A program made the position numbers and the translations under genes. From NCBI GenBank assembly GCA_016287245.1, contig JAEEWG010000005.1:86417-150416 (forward strand): 64,000 nucleotides of DNA, written 5' to 3'. The stretch's first letter is position 1, and every line of letters starts with the position of its first letter. This DNA comes from Clostridia bacterium (GTDB taxonomy: Bacteria > Bacillota > Clostridia > Saccharofermentanales > Saccharofermentanaceae). Of the stretch, positions 45,733-54,139 are shown piece after piece. The notes below the pieces were generated by a model. That model was not told the DNA's origin. It made no database searches and worked only from the letters and a program-made list of their open reading frames with translations.

Positions 45733-46052
45733 TCCGTACCGATGTATTCTTCCTCTATCTGCTCGTTATGGCCGGTGTCACGTATCTGATCCGTGTGCTG
45801 CCGCTCGTCCTCTGTCGTGAAAAGATCGAGAACCGTTTTATCCGGTCTTTCCTCTACTATATCCCGTACGCTGTTTTGTCGGCGATGACGATCCCGGCGA
45901 TCTTCTATTCCACGGGGTATCTGGTCTCGGCGCTTTTGGGACTTGCTGTTGCCGTGATCCTTTCTTTTATGGAAAAGAAGCTTCTTACGGTGGCGATCGG
46001 TGCCTGCTGCACCGTTTTTATTGTAGAATGTGTTATGAAATATCTCTTATAA
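45729..46052 (+). CDS. azlD: AzlD-family small subunit
   Basis: 107 residues, four hydrophobic segments: TYLIRVLPLVL opening, FLYYIPYAVLSAMTIPAIFY and GLAVAVILSFMEKKLLTVAIGA. These are typical of AzlD, the small partner of AzlC. ATG overlaps the azlC stop (ATGA, 45729-45732). Confidence 0.9.
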   Translation: MIRTDVFFLYLLVMAGVTYLIRVLPLVLCREKIENRFIRSFLYYIPYAVLSAMTIPAIFYSTGYLVSALLGLAVAVILSFMEKKLLTVAIGACCTVFIVECVMKYLL

Positions 46053-46063
46053 AGGAGAAAAGT

Positions 46064-46474
46064 ATGGAAACCAGAGATCTGAAATGGGCAAGAGAGACTT
46101 TTGCCAATGACCGTTTCGCCACGGAAGCAGCGGGTGTGGTCATCGAAGAAGCAGGGGATAAGGTCTGCAGATGCAGCATGAAGATCACTCCGATCCACAA
46201 AAATGCGGCCGGAGGTGTCATGGGCGGTGCGATCTTTACGCTCGCGGATCTAACGTTTGCGGTGGCTGCCAATTTCGGCGGGCACATGACGGTATCGATC
46301 TCCAGTAATATCTCATTTATCGGAGTATGCAAGGGAGATACGCTCTTAAGTACGGCCAAATGCATCAAGTCCGGAAGAAGCACGTGTTTTTATGAGATCG
46401 AGATCAGCGATGATCTCGGGAACAAAGTAGCCATCGTGACGATTACGGGTTTTATCAAGGATCAGCAGTTTTAA
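46064..46474 (+). CDS. PaaI-family hotdog thioesterase
   Basis: 136 residues from ATG 46064 behind AAGGAG. The hotdog signature HKNAAGGVMGGAIFTLADLTFA matches PaaI/YdiI-type acyl-CoA thioesterases (H-x-N-x-x-G-x-x-H-G-G pattern, with Met in place of the second His). VSISSNISFIGVCKGDTLL and the C-terminal DDLGNKVAIVTITGF are also typical. The acyl-CoA substrate is unknown. Closed by a terminator. Confidence 0.88.
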   Translation: METRDLKWARETFANDRFATEAAGVVIEEAGDKVCRCSMKITPIHKNAAGGVMGGAIFTLADLTFAVAANFGGHMTVSISSNISFIGVCKGDTLLSTAKCIKSGRSTCFYEIEISDDLGNKVAIVTITGFIKDQQF

Positions 46475-46505
46475 GCACCGAAACGCCTAGGGAATGGTGC
46501 TTTTT
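46473..46505 (+). terminator. terminator after the thioesterase gene
   Basis: AAGCACC (46473-46479) overlaps the stop codon and pairs with GGTGCTT (46496-46502), which is followed by further T. Confidence 0.75.
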
Positions 46506-46545
46506 CCGAATAAGAAAAAAACTTCTTCTTTTTTGGGAATTCTTG

Positions 46546-46574
46546 TTGACAACTATACGCTGTTTCGGTATACT
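46546..46574 (+). promoter_or_regulatory. promoter of the tRNA operon
   Basis: TTGACA (46546-46551), 17-base spacer, TATACT (46569-46574). It has the same hexamers as the large ncRNA promoter. Confidence 0.8.
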
Positions 46575-46612
46575 TCTTCTTGCGCTTGAAAAAGCGCCCC
46601 GGCAAAATAGAT

Positions 46613-46688
46613 GGAAGATTAGCTCAGCTGGGAGAGCACCTGCCTTACAAGCAGGGGGTCACAGGTTCGAGCCCTGTATCTTCCACCA
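46613..46688 (+). tRNA. tRNA-Val (anticodon TAC)
   Basis: Cloverleaf complete: acceptor GGAAGAT/ATCTTCC, D arm GCTC...GAGC, anticodon stem CCTGC/GCAGG with loop CTTACAA, T arm ACAGG-TTCGAGC-CCTGT. CCA is encoded (46686-46688). Confidence 0.97.
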
Positions 46689-46692
46689 CTAT

Positions 46693-46769
46693 GGCGCAGT
46701 AGTTCAGTTGGTTAGAATGCCAGCCTGTCACGCTGGAGGTCGAGGGTTCGAGCCCCTTCTGCGTCGCCA
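46693..46769 (+). tRNA. tRNA-Asp (anticodon GTC)
   Basis: Acceptor GGCGCAG/CTGCGTC (one G-T), anticodon stem CCAGC/GCTGG with loop CTGTCAC, T arm GAGGG-TTCGAGC-CCCTT (one G-T), CCA encoded. Confidence 0.96.
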
Positions 46770-46802
46770 GATGATCGGTCCACAAAGGACCGATTATCAT
46801 TT

Positions 46803-46878
46803 GCCCAGATAGCTCAGTCGGTAGAGCAGGGGACTGAAAATCCCCGTGTCGTTGGTTCGATTCCGACTCTGGGCACCA
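46803..46878 (+). tRNA. tRNA-Phe (anticodon GAA)
   Basis: Acceptor GCCCAGA/TCTGGGC, D arm GCTC...GAGC, anticodon stem GGGGA/TCCCC with loop CTGAAAA, T loop TTCGATT, CCA encoded. A 12-bp hairpin (46770-46797) lies between this and tRNA-Asp and probably marks processing. Confidence 0.97.
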
Positions 46879-46882
46879 AACA

Positions 46883-46918
46883 GGGACTGTTTCAGTAGAA
46901 ACGGTCCCTTTTGTTTTT
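46883..46918 (+). terminator. terminator of the tRNA operon
   Basis: GGGACTGTTTC, AGTA loop, GAAACGGTCCC (one G-T), then TTTTGTTTTT. Confidence 0.88.
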
Positions 46919-47048
46919 CCTCCGAAAAATCTATTTCTGAATTTTCGATGAAATAGAATCATGGGAATTTTAGAAATCCGCTTCCTTATAATTTCTTATT
47001 ATGTTATATTTTTGAGAGCATTCTGATGATCTAAGTGGAGGTATCTAT

Positions 47049-49790
47049 ATGAATCATCCCTTTTCAATGAAGACCGAAAGTGTCGTTGAGACTCTCGAGA
47101 CTGACGTCAAAGCCGGTCTGACCAAGAGCGAAGCGGATAAAAGATTACTTAAATACGGACCGAACTCTCTCGGAGAGGAAAAGAAGGTCCCTCTCTGGAA
47201 GAGATTCCTGCAGCAGTTTGCGGATGCCATGGTACTGATCCTGATCGGTGCGGCTGTCCTTTCCGCGATCATGGCGGTAAAGGAAGGCGGCTTTTCCGGA
47301 TGGATCGATGTTATCGTCATCCTGGCGATCGTCATCATCAACGCTGTCCTCGGTGTATACCAGGAAGGTAAAGCGGATGAAGCTATCGCGGCATTAAAGA
47401 AGATGAGCTCCCCGCAGGCAAAGGTCATCCGTGACAATATGCAGCAGATGATCGATTCCGATAAGCTGGTCCCGGGTGATGTCGTCGTACTCGATGCCGG
47501 TGACCTGGTCGCCGCCGATATCCGTCTTACGGAAGCAAGCTCCATGAAGGTCGAAGAAGCTTCCCTGACCGGTGAATCCGTTCCGGTAGATAAGGATGCG
47601 AACGTAGTTCTTGAAGAGGACTGCGGCATCGGTGATCGAAAGAATATGCTTTATATGGGCACCGCCGTAACTTACGGCCGTGGCCGCGGTATCGTAGTGG
47701 AGACGGGCGGAAATACCGAGCTTGGTAAGATCGCGAACCGTCTTTCCTCGATCGATAACGAAGATACACCTCTTCAGAAGAACTTAAATACACTGGGTAA
47801 GATCCTGGGTATCGTCTGCATCGCGATCTGCCTGATCGTTTTCGTCGTCGATGTTTTCGTTCAGAAAGAAGCCTGGGATGAGGCACTCATGACAGCCGTC
47901 AGCCTCGCAGTCGCTGCGATCCCTGAGGGACTCGCCGCTGTTGTAACCATCGTACTTGCTCTCGGCATGACGAAGATGGCCAGCAAGAACGCGATCGTCC
48001 GCCGTCTTCTCGCGGTAGAGACACTGGGCTGTGTCGATGTCATCTGCACCGATAAGACCGGTACACTTACGCAGAACGAGATGACCGTCCGAAAAGTCTA
48101 TGACGGTGAGAAGTCCTATGATGTCACCGGTATCGGTTATGCGCCGGAAGGCCAGATCCAGGACGAAAACGGCGCGAAGATCACGCCGGATGCCAAGCTT
48201 TTAAGACTCCTTCAGTCCTGCGTCCTCTGCAGCGACGCCGTGACCCCGAAGGGTGAAGACGGACGTTATTCCTGCATCGGTGACCCGACCGAGGCTGCCC
48301 TCATCGCACTCGGTGCGAAGTCCGGACTTCCGAAGGAAGAGACGAATAAGGTATTCCCGCGTATCGCGGAGCTTCCTTTCGACTCCGACCGTAAGATGAT
48401 GACCACATATCACCCGAATATTATTCCGGGTGCGATCGTATCTTTCACAAAGGGTGCGCCGGATATCGTTCTTAACCGCTGCGTCGAGTATTTTGACGGA
48501 CAGAAGAAAGTCCCGATGACAGACGAGATCAAGAACCGTATCATCGAGACCAACCACGGATATGCGACGACAGCTCTTCGTGTTCTGGCATTTGCCTACC
48601 GCGAATTTGAAGGAAAGACAGAGATCGAGGCAGACTTCGCTCATGAAGAAAATATGTGCTTCATCGGTCTCGTCGGCATGATCGACCCGGCCAGATCGGA
48701 GGTCAAGGACGCAATGGCCATCTGCCGTGAGGCAGGTATCCGTGCCGTCATGATCACCGGTGACTATAAAGACACGGCCGTCGCGATCGCAAATGATCTC
48801 GGTATGATGGATGAAACTTCCGGAAGCCTTTCCGGTGCGGAGCTCGATAAAGTCTCCGATGAAGATTTCCAGACTGTCTGCGAGACGACAAACGTTTACG
48901 CCCGTGTATCTCCGGATCACAAGGTGCGTATCGTCAATGCACTTAAGAAAAACGACCACATCGCTTCCATGACAGGTGACGGTGTAAATGACGCCATGGC
49001 CCTGAAGTCCGCCGATATCGGTGTTGCGATGGGCATTACGGGAACCGATGTCGCGAAGAACTCTTCCGACATGATCCTGACCGACGACAATTTCGCGACC
49101 ATCGTATCTGCCGTCGAAGAAGGCCGTATCATCTACAGCAATATCCGCAAGTTCGTCGGATTCCTGCTTTCCTGTAACGTCGGTGAGATCCTCGTGATCT
49201 TCCTGATCTCCCTGATCCCGGCAAGCCTCATTTCTGGTATAGGGACTCCGCTTACCGCGATCCAGCTTTTGTGGCTCAATCTCGTGACGGACAGCTTCCC
49301 GGCTCTGGCTCTCGGTAGAGAAAAGGGTGAACCGGACATCATGAAGCAGCCGCCGAGAAAGAAATCCGAGTCGATCATCAACAAGTCCATGAAGATCAGC
49401 ATCCTTGTACAGAGTCTCGCGATCTTCGCCGCAGTATTTACAGCATTCGTTCTGGGACTGACCGTATTCTTCAAGGATGCCGCTTCTCCGATCGAGGGCG
49501 CAAGAACGATGGCCTTTGCCACATTGATCCTGGCGGAGCTTTTCCGTGCATATGGCGCAAGATCCGAACGTATCAGTGTCTTTAAGCTCGGTGTGTTCAC
49601 CAACAAGTACATGAACATCTCGGTAGCCGGTTCCATCGGACTGCTGCTGGCGGTCATCTACATCCCGGGCCTTAATTCCATCTTTGACAATATCATGCTG
49701 GCTCCGGTCTACTGGATCCCGATCATTCTTCTTGCGTTTATTCCGTTTGCGGCAAGCGAAATATTTAAGTTGATCAAGAATCGAAAATAA
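47049..49790 (+). CDS. calcium-transporting P-type ATPase (P2 type)
   Basis: Pumps Ca2+ (or Mn2+) out of the cell at the expense of ATP. 913 residues. The N-terminal cation-ATPase domain has LLKYGPNSLGEE. The actuator loop is LTGESVPVD, helix 4 carries AAIPEGLAAVVTIVLALG, and the phosphorylation site is CTDKTGTLTQNEMTV. The nucleotide domain has FTKGAPD and the hinge MTGDGVNDA. The C-terminal six-helix block includes NLVTDSFPALALG. The acidic and Asn/Asp residues of helices 4 to 6 that bind Ca2+ (PEGL and NLVTD) are kept. GGAGG 7 bases before the start. Monocistronic. Confidence 0.95.
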   Translation: MNHPFSMKTESVVETLETDVKAGLTKSEADKRLLKYGPNSLGEEKKVPLWKRFLQQFADAMVLILIGAAVLSAIMAVKEGGFSGWIDVIVILAIVIINAVLGVYQEGKADEAIAALKKMSSPQAKVIRDNMQQMIDSDKLVPGDVVVLDAGDLVAADIRLTEASSMKVEEASLTGESVPVDKDANVVLEEDCGIGDRKNMLYMGTAVTYGRGRGIVVETGGNTELGKIANRLSSIDNEDTPLQKNLNTLGKILGIVCIAICLIVFVVDVFVQKEAWDEALMTAVSLAVAAIPEGLAAVVTIVLALGMTKMASKNAIVRRLLAVETLGCVDVICTDKTGTLTQNEMTVRKVYDGEKSYDVTGIGYAPEGQIQDENGAKITPDAKLLRLLQSCVLCSDAVTPKGEDGRYSCIGDPTEAALIALGAKSGLPKEETNKVFPRIAELPFDSDRKMMTTYHPNIIPGAIVSFTKGAPDIVLNRCVEYFDGQKKVPMTDEIKNRIIETNHGYATTALRVLAFAYREFEGKTEIEADFAHEENMCFIGLVGMIDPARSEVKDAMAICREAGIRAVMITGDYKDTAVAIANDLGMMDETSGSLSGAELDKVSDEDFQTVCETTNVYARVSPDHKVRIVNALKKNDHIASMTGDGVNDAMALKSADIGVAMGITGTDVAKNSSDMILTDDNFATIVSAVEEGRIIYSNIRKFVGFLLSCNVGEILVIFLISLIPASLISGIGTPLTAIQLLWLNLVTDSFPALALGREKGEPDIMKQPPRKKSESIINKSMKISILVQSLAIFAAVFTAFVLGLTVFFKDAASPIEGARTMAFATLILAELFRAYGARSERISVFKLGVFTNKYMNISVAGSIGLLLAVIYIPGLNSIFDNIMLAPVYWIPIILLAFIPFAASEIFKLIKNRK

Positions 49791-49793
49791 CTG

Positions 49794-49822
49794 TTGCTTC
49801 GGAAAAACTCTTGTGATATTAT
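49794..49822 (+). promoter_or_regulatory. promoter for secG
   Basis: TTGCTT (49794-49799), 17-base spacer ending in TTGTGA, TATTAT (49817-49822): an extended -10. Confidence 0.6.
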
Positions 49823-49865
49823 TTGATGGTTATTAGATTTGAGAACAGTCTTGGAGGCTGATATA

Positions 49866-50114
49866 ATGAATAAGTTAGCAGTTATACTTACATGTGTCGA
49901 TATTATTGTCTGCATCGCTTTGATCGTTCTGGTCATGTCCCAGGAGGGTAACGACCAGGGTATGGGTATCGTAGGCGGTAGCGGAAACTCCTTCTACGAG
50001 AAGTCGAAGGGCAGAACTCTTGACGAGAAGCTCAAGAAGATCACGCTGTTTACAGCAGTTCTGTTTGCTGTACTGACCATCGTTCTCTTCCTGATCCTGG
50101 CAAGAGGTTTCTAA
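49866..50114 (+). CDS. secG: preprotein translocase subunit SecG
   Basis: Small accessory subunit of the SecYEG channel. 82 residues from ATG 49866 behind TTGGAGG. Two helices (about 3-22 and 58-80) are joined by the glycine-rich GNDQGMGIVGGSGNSFYEKSKGRTLDEKLKKIT, the family's conserved hairpin. It precedes rnr as in most Firmicutes, but a strong terminator lies between. Confidence 0.94.
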   Translation: MNKLAVILTCVDIIVCIALIVLVMSQEGNDQGMGIVGGSGNSFYEKSKGRTLDEKLKKITLFTAVLFAVLTIVLFLILARGF

Positions 50115-50137
50115 GACACATCACAACCAAGTATCCG

Positions 50138-50176
50138 AAGGCTGCTGACCGGGTTTACCGGACGGCAGCCTTTTTT
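50138..50176 (+). terminator. terminator between secG and rnr
   Basis: AAGGCTGC (50138-50145) pairs with GCAGCCTT (50165-50172), with an inner CGG/CCG, then a T-run to 50176. Confidence 0.85.
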
Positions 50177-50204
50177 CATAGTAATAGCTACGGAGGAAAG
50201 CAAA

Positions 50205-52052
50205 ATGGGCAGACATAACCGAAGACACATCAAAATCAGACCCAGCGGGAAGAAGGAGCATTCCAGATCGAAGCTTCCGCCGTCCCGTGATGTTACCGTA
50301 GCCGAAATGCCGCCGGTCGGTCCGCTGGCTCTCGAGAACCAGTGTGTCGGACTTCTGCGCGAGACGAAAGACGGCGGTATAGTCATCCCGGATCCGGGAT
50401 ATCCGGCAACATCCTTCGGACAGATCATTATAAGAAGAAATCAGCTGAACGGTGCGCCCTTCGGAATGAAGGTCGTCTGCGAGATATTAAATCCGTCGGC
50501 CAAACGCGCTGAGTACGAGGGCCGTATCGTGGAAGTCCTCGGTGACCCCGGAAATAACGATGTGGAGATGCTTTCCATCCTCCGACAGTACGGGCTTTCT
50601 CCGGTATTTCCTGCCGCGGTCATGGAACAGGCATCTGCACTTCCGCTTTCCCCGACAGAAGAGGAGATATCGGAAGCCCTTCTTCACGGAAGAAAAGACC
50701 TTCGATCCCTTCAGACCATCACGATCGATGGCGAGGAGGCCAAGGACTTAGATGATGCGATCTCTATCCAGAAGCTCGAAAAGGGCTGCTACCGCTTGTG
50801 GGTACATATCGCGGACGTCTCCGAGTATGTCACGGATGGATCGCCACTTGATATTGAAGCCGGACTTCGCGGCACTTCCGTTTATCTCGTTGACCGCGTC
50901 ATTCCGATGCTTCCGCCGAGGCTTTCGAACAGCCTCTGCAGCTTGAATCCGCATCTCCCGAGATTCACCATGACCTGTGAAATGAAGATCGGCCCCGACG
51001 GGACGATCCTCGACAGCGAGATCTACGAGAGTATTATCGAGAGCAACGCGAGAACTTCCTATAACGAGATCAACGGTATCCTTTTCGAGAATAAGACGAT
51101 CGAGGAGTATATCCCGCTGACCCCGATGTTTGAACTGATGCTGGAATTAAAGCGCATCCTGAAGGAAAAGAGAAAGAAGAGAGGCACCATCGACTTTGTT
51201 TTCCCGGAGACCCATGTGGAACTGGATGAAGAAGGGAAGCCGAAGGATGTCTATGCCTATCCGATCAATGAGATCCACAGTGTCATCGAAGAGTTCATGA
51301 TCGCGGCCAATGAGGCGGTCGCCGAGCGTTTCGACAAGATGGAGTATCCCTTCGTTTATCGTATCCATGAGGAGCCTGATGAGCTGAAGATCGCGGAATT
51401 CATGCACGTGGCGCGTCTTTTCGGGGAGAACAGACGCCTTGCCGGAAAGGTGACACCGCTCTACTTAAGTGAGCTCCTCGACGATATCAGCGATAAGGAA
51501 TATGCGCCGGCACTTAACCAGCTGCTTTTAAGATCGATGGCAAAAGCGAAGTATTCGGAAAAGAACGTCGGTCACTTCGGCCTGGCTTCCGAATATTACT
51601 GCCATTTCACCTCGCCGATCCGACGCTATCCTGACCTTTACATCCACAGGATCATCAAGAGCTGGCTGCATCAGAAGCACCAGACCAGGTATTTTGCCGG
51701 AAAAGTAGCGGATGTGGCATTCCACAGTTCCGAGATGGAGAGAAACAGTGTGGATGCGGAACGTGCATCTGTCGATCTGAAATGTGCCGAGTACATGATG
51801 GACCATGTGGGAGAGAAGTTTCCGGGAACGGTCTCCGGTGCCTGCCCGGCCGGTATTTTCGTAAAACTTGAAAACACCATCGAGGGGATGGTGCCGTTTT
51901 CGTCACTGAATGAATATTTCGAATTTGATGAAAGAAAGCTGGAAGCACGCGGCTCACGCGGTACGGTCTATCGGATCGGACGCAAAGTAAATGTGCAGGT
52001 CGCTTCCGCTGACCCGCTCACACATCACATCGATTTTTCTATCGTGGAATAA
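50205..52052 (+). CDS. rnr: ribonuclease R (RNB family), short form
   Basis: 3'-5' exoribonuclease that degrades structured RNA. 615 residues, shorter than the usual 700-800. The N-terminus is a basic ~30-residue stretch (RHNRRHIKIRPSGKKEHSR) and the HTH domain plus first cold-shock domain are missing or reduced. The RNB catalytic domain is intact: TIDGEEAKDLDDAISIQ with the metal-binding acidic cluster, LCSLNPHLPRFTMTCEM, HFTSPIRRYPDL. The C-terminal S1 domain (FPGTVSGACPAGIFVKLENTIEGMV) closes it. GGAGGAAAG at ideal distance. No smpB or ssrA follows, unlike in Bacillus. Confidence 0.92.
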   Translation: MGRHNRRHIKIRPSGKKEHSRSKLPPSRDVTVAEMPPVGPLALENQCVGLLRETKDGGIVIPDPGYPATSFGQIIIRRNQLNGAPFGMKVVCEILNPSAKRAEYEGRIVEVLGDPGNNDVEMLSILRQYGLSPVFPAAVMEQASALPLSPTEEEISEALLHGRKDLRSLQTITIDGEEAKDLDDAISIQKLEKGCYRLWVHIADVSEYVTDGSPLDIEAGLRGTSVYLVDRVIPMLPPRLSNSLCSLNPHLPRFTMTCEMKIGPDGTILDSEIYESIIESNARTSYNEINGILFENKTIEEYIPLTPMFELMLELKRILKEKRKKRGTIDFVFPETHVELDEEGKPKDVYAYPINEIHSVIEEFMIAANEAVAERFDKMEYPFVYRIHEEPDELKIAEFMHVARLFGENRRLAGKVTPLYLSELLDDISDKEYAPALNQLLLRSMAKAKYSEKNVGHFGLASEYYCHFTSPIRRYPDLYIHRIIKSWLHQKHQTRYFAGKVADVAFHSSEMERNSVDAERASVDLKCAEYMMDHVGEKFPGTVSGACPAGIFVKLENTIEGMVPFSSLNEYFEFDERKLEARGSRGTVYRIGRKVNVQVASADPLTHHIDFSIVE

Positions 52053-52059
52053 AAGAAAA

Positions 52060-52083
52060 CCGCGTCACTCTTCGACGCGGAAA
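52060..52083 (-). terminator. terminator overlapping the end of the HPr-like gene
   Basis: CCGCGTC (52060-52066) and GACGCGG (52074-52080). On the minus strand TTTTCTTTTA follows the stem. The stop codon (52067-52065) lies in the 3' arm. Confidence 0.75.
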
Positions 52084-52298
52084 GGAGAAAGTGCATCTAC
52101 GAGATCATCGCAGGAATTGCTGTGGATCTCGAGGTTGATCGCGCTTTGAAGTTCCAAACTGAAGATGCCCATAATGGACTTGGCGTCTACCACATAGCGT
52201 CCGGAGGAAAGATCGACATCGTAAGGATAGGAATTCACGATCTGAACAAATTCCTTGACATCGGAGATAGATTGGAAGCGAATCGGAAAACGAACCAT
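52065..52298 (-). CDS. HPr-like protein lacking the catalytic histidine
   Basis: 77 residues from ATG 52298 behind GGAGGAAAC. The HPr fold is recognised by DVDLSSGRYVVDAKSIMGIFSLEL. The KSIMG box with the serine corresponding to Ser46 of HPr is present (S41). The N-terminal H-A-R-P-A phosphoacceptor loop is absent (ISDV stands there), so it cannot carry PTS phosphate. As with Crh of Bacillus, which has the Ser but not the His, it may work in carbon regulation with CcpA and HPr kinase. Convergent with rnr; it ends within its own terminator. Confidence 0.82.
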   Translation of the reverse strand: MVRFPIRFQSISDVKEFVQIVNSYPYDVDLSSGRYVVDAKSIMGIFSLELQSAINLEIHSNSCDDLVDALSPFRVEE

Positions 52299-52336
52299 GC
52301 TGTTTCCTCCTGTGGGTGCGAAATGACTATGGGAAT

Positions 52337-52347
52337 AGTTTATCACA
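52337..52347 (-). promoter_or_regulatory. extended -10 element for the HPr-like gene
   Basis: Minus strand TGTGATAAACT, about 40 bases before the start codon at 52298. Confidence 0.4.
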
Positions 52348-52375
52348 GGTCATAACGTTGTCAATGTGATAATGT

Positions 52376-52403
52376 TTGAAAGAAAAGAGATTATCGGTAT
52401 AAT
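52376..52403 (+). promoter_or_regulatory. promoter for mtaB
   Basis: TTGAAA (52376-52381), 16-base spacer, TATAAT (52398-52403). The -10 is perfect, and the start codon is 30 bases downstream. Confidence 0.7.
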
Positions 52404-52432
52404 ATGTTCATCAATTTGACGAAAGGTACGAT

Positions 52433-53737
52433 ATGGCTTATCAAGTTTACTTCCAGACTCTCGGGTGCAAAGTCAATTCCTATGAGACGGCCGCGATCAG
52501 TAAGCTGCTGTCCGAAAAGGGCTTTGTCGAGACGGAAGATTATGAGAACTGTGATGTGTATGTGATCAACACCTGTGCCGTCACGGGTGAAGCGGACAGA
52601 AAGTCCCGCCAGATGATCCGCAGAGCGCGCCGTGTGGCTCCGAATGCCATTGTGGTCGCCATGGGATGTCATACCCAGATGTGCCGGGATTCGGCCGATG
52701 CCGACATCATCGTCGGAACAGATGACCGTCCGTCCCTCGTACCGCTACTTATGGAAAAGCTCCACTTGAAAGAAGATAACCAGGAAGACCTCGATGCGGG
52801 CACGCGCTTTTTCGAGTACGGCTCTGTGCCGTATCAGGAAAACACCCGCGCCATTGTCAAGATCGAGGACGGCTGCAATAATTTCTGCACCTACTGCATC
52901 ATCCCGTATTCCCGGGGCCGTGTGCGGAGCCGTAAGCGGGAGGCTGTTCTTTCTGAGATCTCCGATATGGCGAAGAAGGGCTACCGCGAATTCGTCGTTA
53001 CAGGTATCCATCTTTGTTCTTTTGAAAAAGAACTGGGAAGGGATAGTACGGCGTTAGGAGAATTGCTTTTAGAGATCTCCCGCATCGAAGGAGTCAAACG
53101 CATCCGTCTCGGTTCCCTGGAGCCCTCCTGTATGACGCCGCAGCTTATCGCGATGCTTAAGGAAAATCCGGCTATCTGCCCGCATTTCCATCTGTCGCTT
53201 CAGAGCGGATCCGACACTGTCTTAAAGCGGATGAACAGAAAATATGATACGGATCTTTTCCGTCGTGTCGTAAAAGATCTGAAAGAGGCCTTCCCGACGG
53301 CAAGCTTCACTACGGACATGATCTGCGGATTTCCGGGAGAAACGGATGAGGAACATTCGGAATCCTGCGCATTTGCAAGAGAGATCGGCTTTACGCATAT
53401 TCATGTTTTCCCGTATTCTCCGAGAGAAGGGACGAAGGCGTGTGCCATGAATGAGCAGATCGACGGGAACATAAAATCACGAAGAACAGCAGAACTTCGT
53501 AAGATCTCGGATCAGATGGAAGAAGAAAGAACTTCAGGTTTTTTAGGAAAAGAAGTGGAAGTCCTTGTCGAAGAAGTGCGGGAGGACGGTACCTGTGAAG
53601 GTTACTGCCGCGAGTATCTCCGGGTGATCGCGAAGACAGAGGGCCCGGTAAAACAGGGAGATATCCTGATGACCCGGATCGACGGTGCCGATGGCTTCGC
53701 TCTTACGGGCAGCACAGTTTCCGCAGTTTCAGAATAA
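52433..53737 (+). CDS. mtaB: tRNA N6-threonylcarbamoyladenosine (t6A37) methylthiotransferase
   Basis: Radical SAM enzyme that turns t6A into ms2t6A at position 37 of tRNA decoding ANN codons. 434 residues. UPF0004 domain: FQTLGCKVNSYET, INTCAV and MGCHTQM supply the three Cys of the auxiliary cluster. The radical SAM core has CNNFCTYCIIPYSRG (CxxxCxxC), HLSLQSGSD and DMICGFPGETDEE. A C-terminal TRAM-like domain binds tRNA. The wording GCKVNSYE, rather than GCQMN, separates it from MiaB and supports MtaB. Confidence 0.93.
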   Translation: MAYQVYFQTLGCKVNSYETAAISKLLSEKGFVETEDYENCDVYVINTCAVTGEADRKSRQMIRRARRVAPNAIVVAMGCHTQMCRDSADADIIVGTDDRPSLVPLLMEKLHLKEDNQEDLDAGTRFFEYGSVPYQENTRAIVKIEDGCNNFCTYCIIPYSRGRVRSRKREAVLSEISDMAKKGYREFVVTGIHLCSFEKELGRDSTALGELLLEISRIEGVKRIRLGSLEPSCMTPQLIAMLKENPAICPHFHLSLQSGSDTVLKRMNRKYDTDLFRRVVKDLKEAFPTASFTTDMICGFPGETDEEHSESCAFAREIGFTHIHVFPYSPREGTKACAMNEQIDGNIKSRRTAELRKISDQMEEERTSGFLGKEVEVLVEEVREDGTCEGYCREYLRVIAKTEGPVKQGDILMTRIDGADGFALTGSTVSAVSE

Positions 53738-53803
53738 AGCTTCTGAAGAAAAGTAAACATTTTTTCTATTAATGACAAATAAATAATGAAATATTGATTT
53801 CTC

Positions 53804-53815
53804 TTGTGATACAAT
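53804..53815 (+). promoter_or_regulatory. extended -10 element for ireB-ruvX
   Basis: TTGTGATACAAT, about 42 bases before the ireB start. No clear -35. Confidence 0.5.
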
Positions 53816-53857
53816 AAATGCATGACACGCTTGGGAATTAAAGGAGGTGCGTCAACT

Positions 53858-54118
53858 ATGCAGGATTCAGGTACAGCAAGATTCTCTTTTAACATGGAGA
53901 GATCCGAAGATGCCAAAGAGTTGATGATGCAGGTCTTGGATGCCCTGCAGGAGAAGGGGTATAACCCGATCAATCAGCTGGTGGGTTATTTTATGTCCGG
54001 AGATCCGACGTACATTACGAACTATAAGGGTGCGCGCGGCATTATCCGCCGTATGGAACGCGATGAGCTCTTAGAGGTCATCGTGCGTGAGTATTGCGAG
54101 CATCTGGCAGATACTTAA
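53858..54118 (+). CDS. ireB: IreB-family regulatory phosphoprotein (DUF965)
   Basis: Small protein that in Enterococcus is phosphorylated by the PASTA kinase IreK and controls cephalosporin tolerance and envelope stability. 86 residues from ATG 53858 behind AAAGGAGGTG. Near-invariant block [23 protein letters not shown] is present, as are [12 protein letters not shown] and the N-terminal QDSGTARF with a Thr that may be the phosphosite. First gene of the classic ireB-ruvX-yrzB run. Confidence 0.95.
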   Translation: MQDSGTARFSFNMERSEDAKELMMQVLDALQEKGYNPINQLVGYFMSGDPTYITNYKGARGIIRRMERDELLEVIVREYCEHLADT

Positions 54119-54139
54119 TAGAGTCAGGAGACAAAAGGC

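Noticed and set aside
46770..46797. Hairpin between tRNA-Asp and tRNA-Phe as a terminator
   Set aside because: It has a 12-bp stem but no T-run, and tRNA-Phe has no promoter of its own, so it is more likely a processing spacer.
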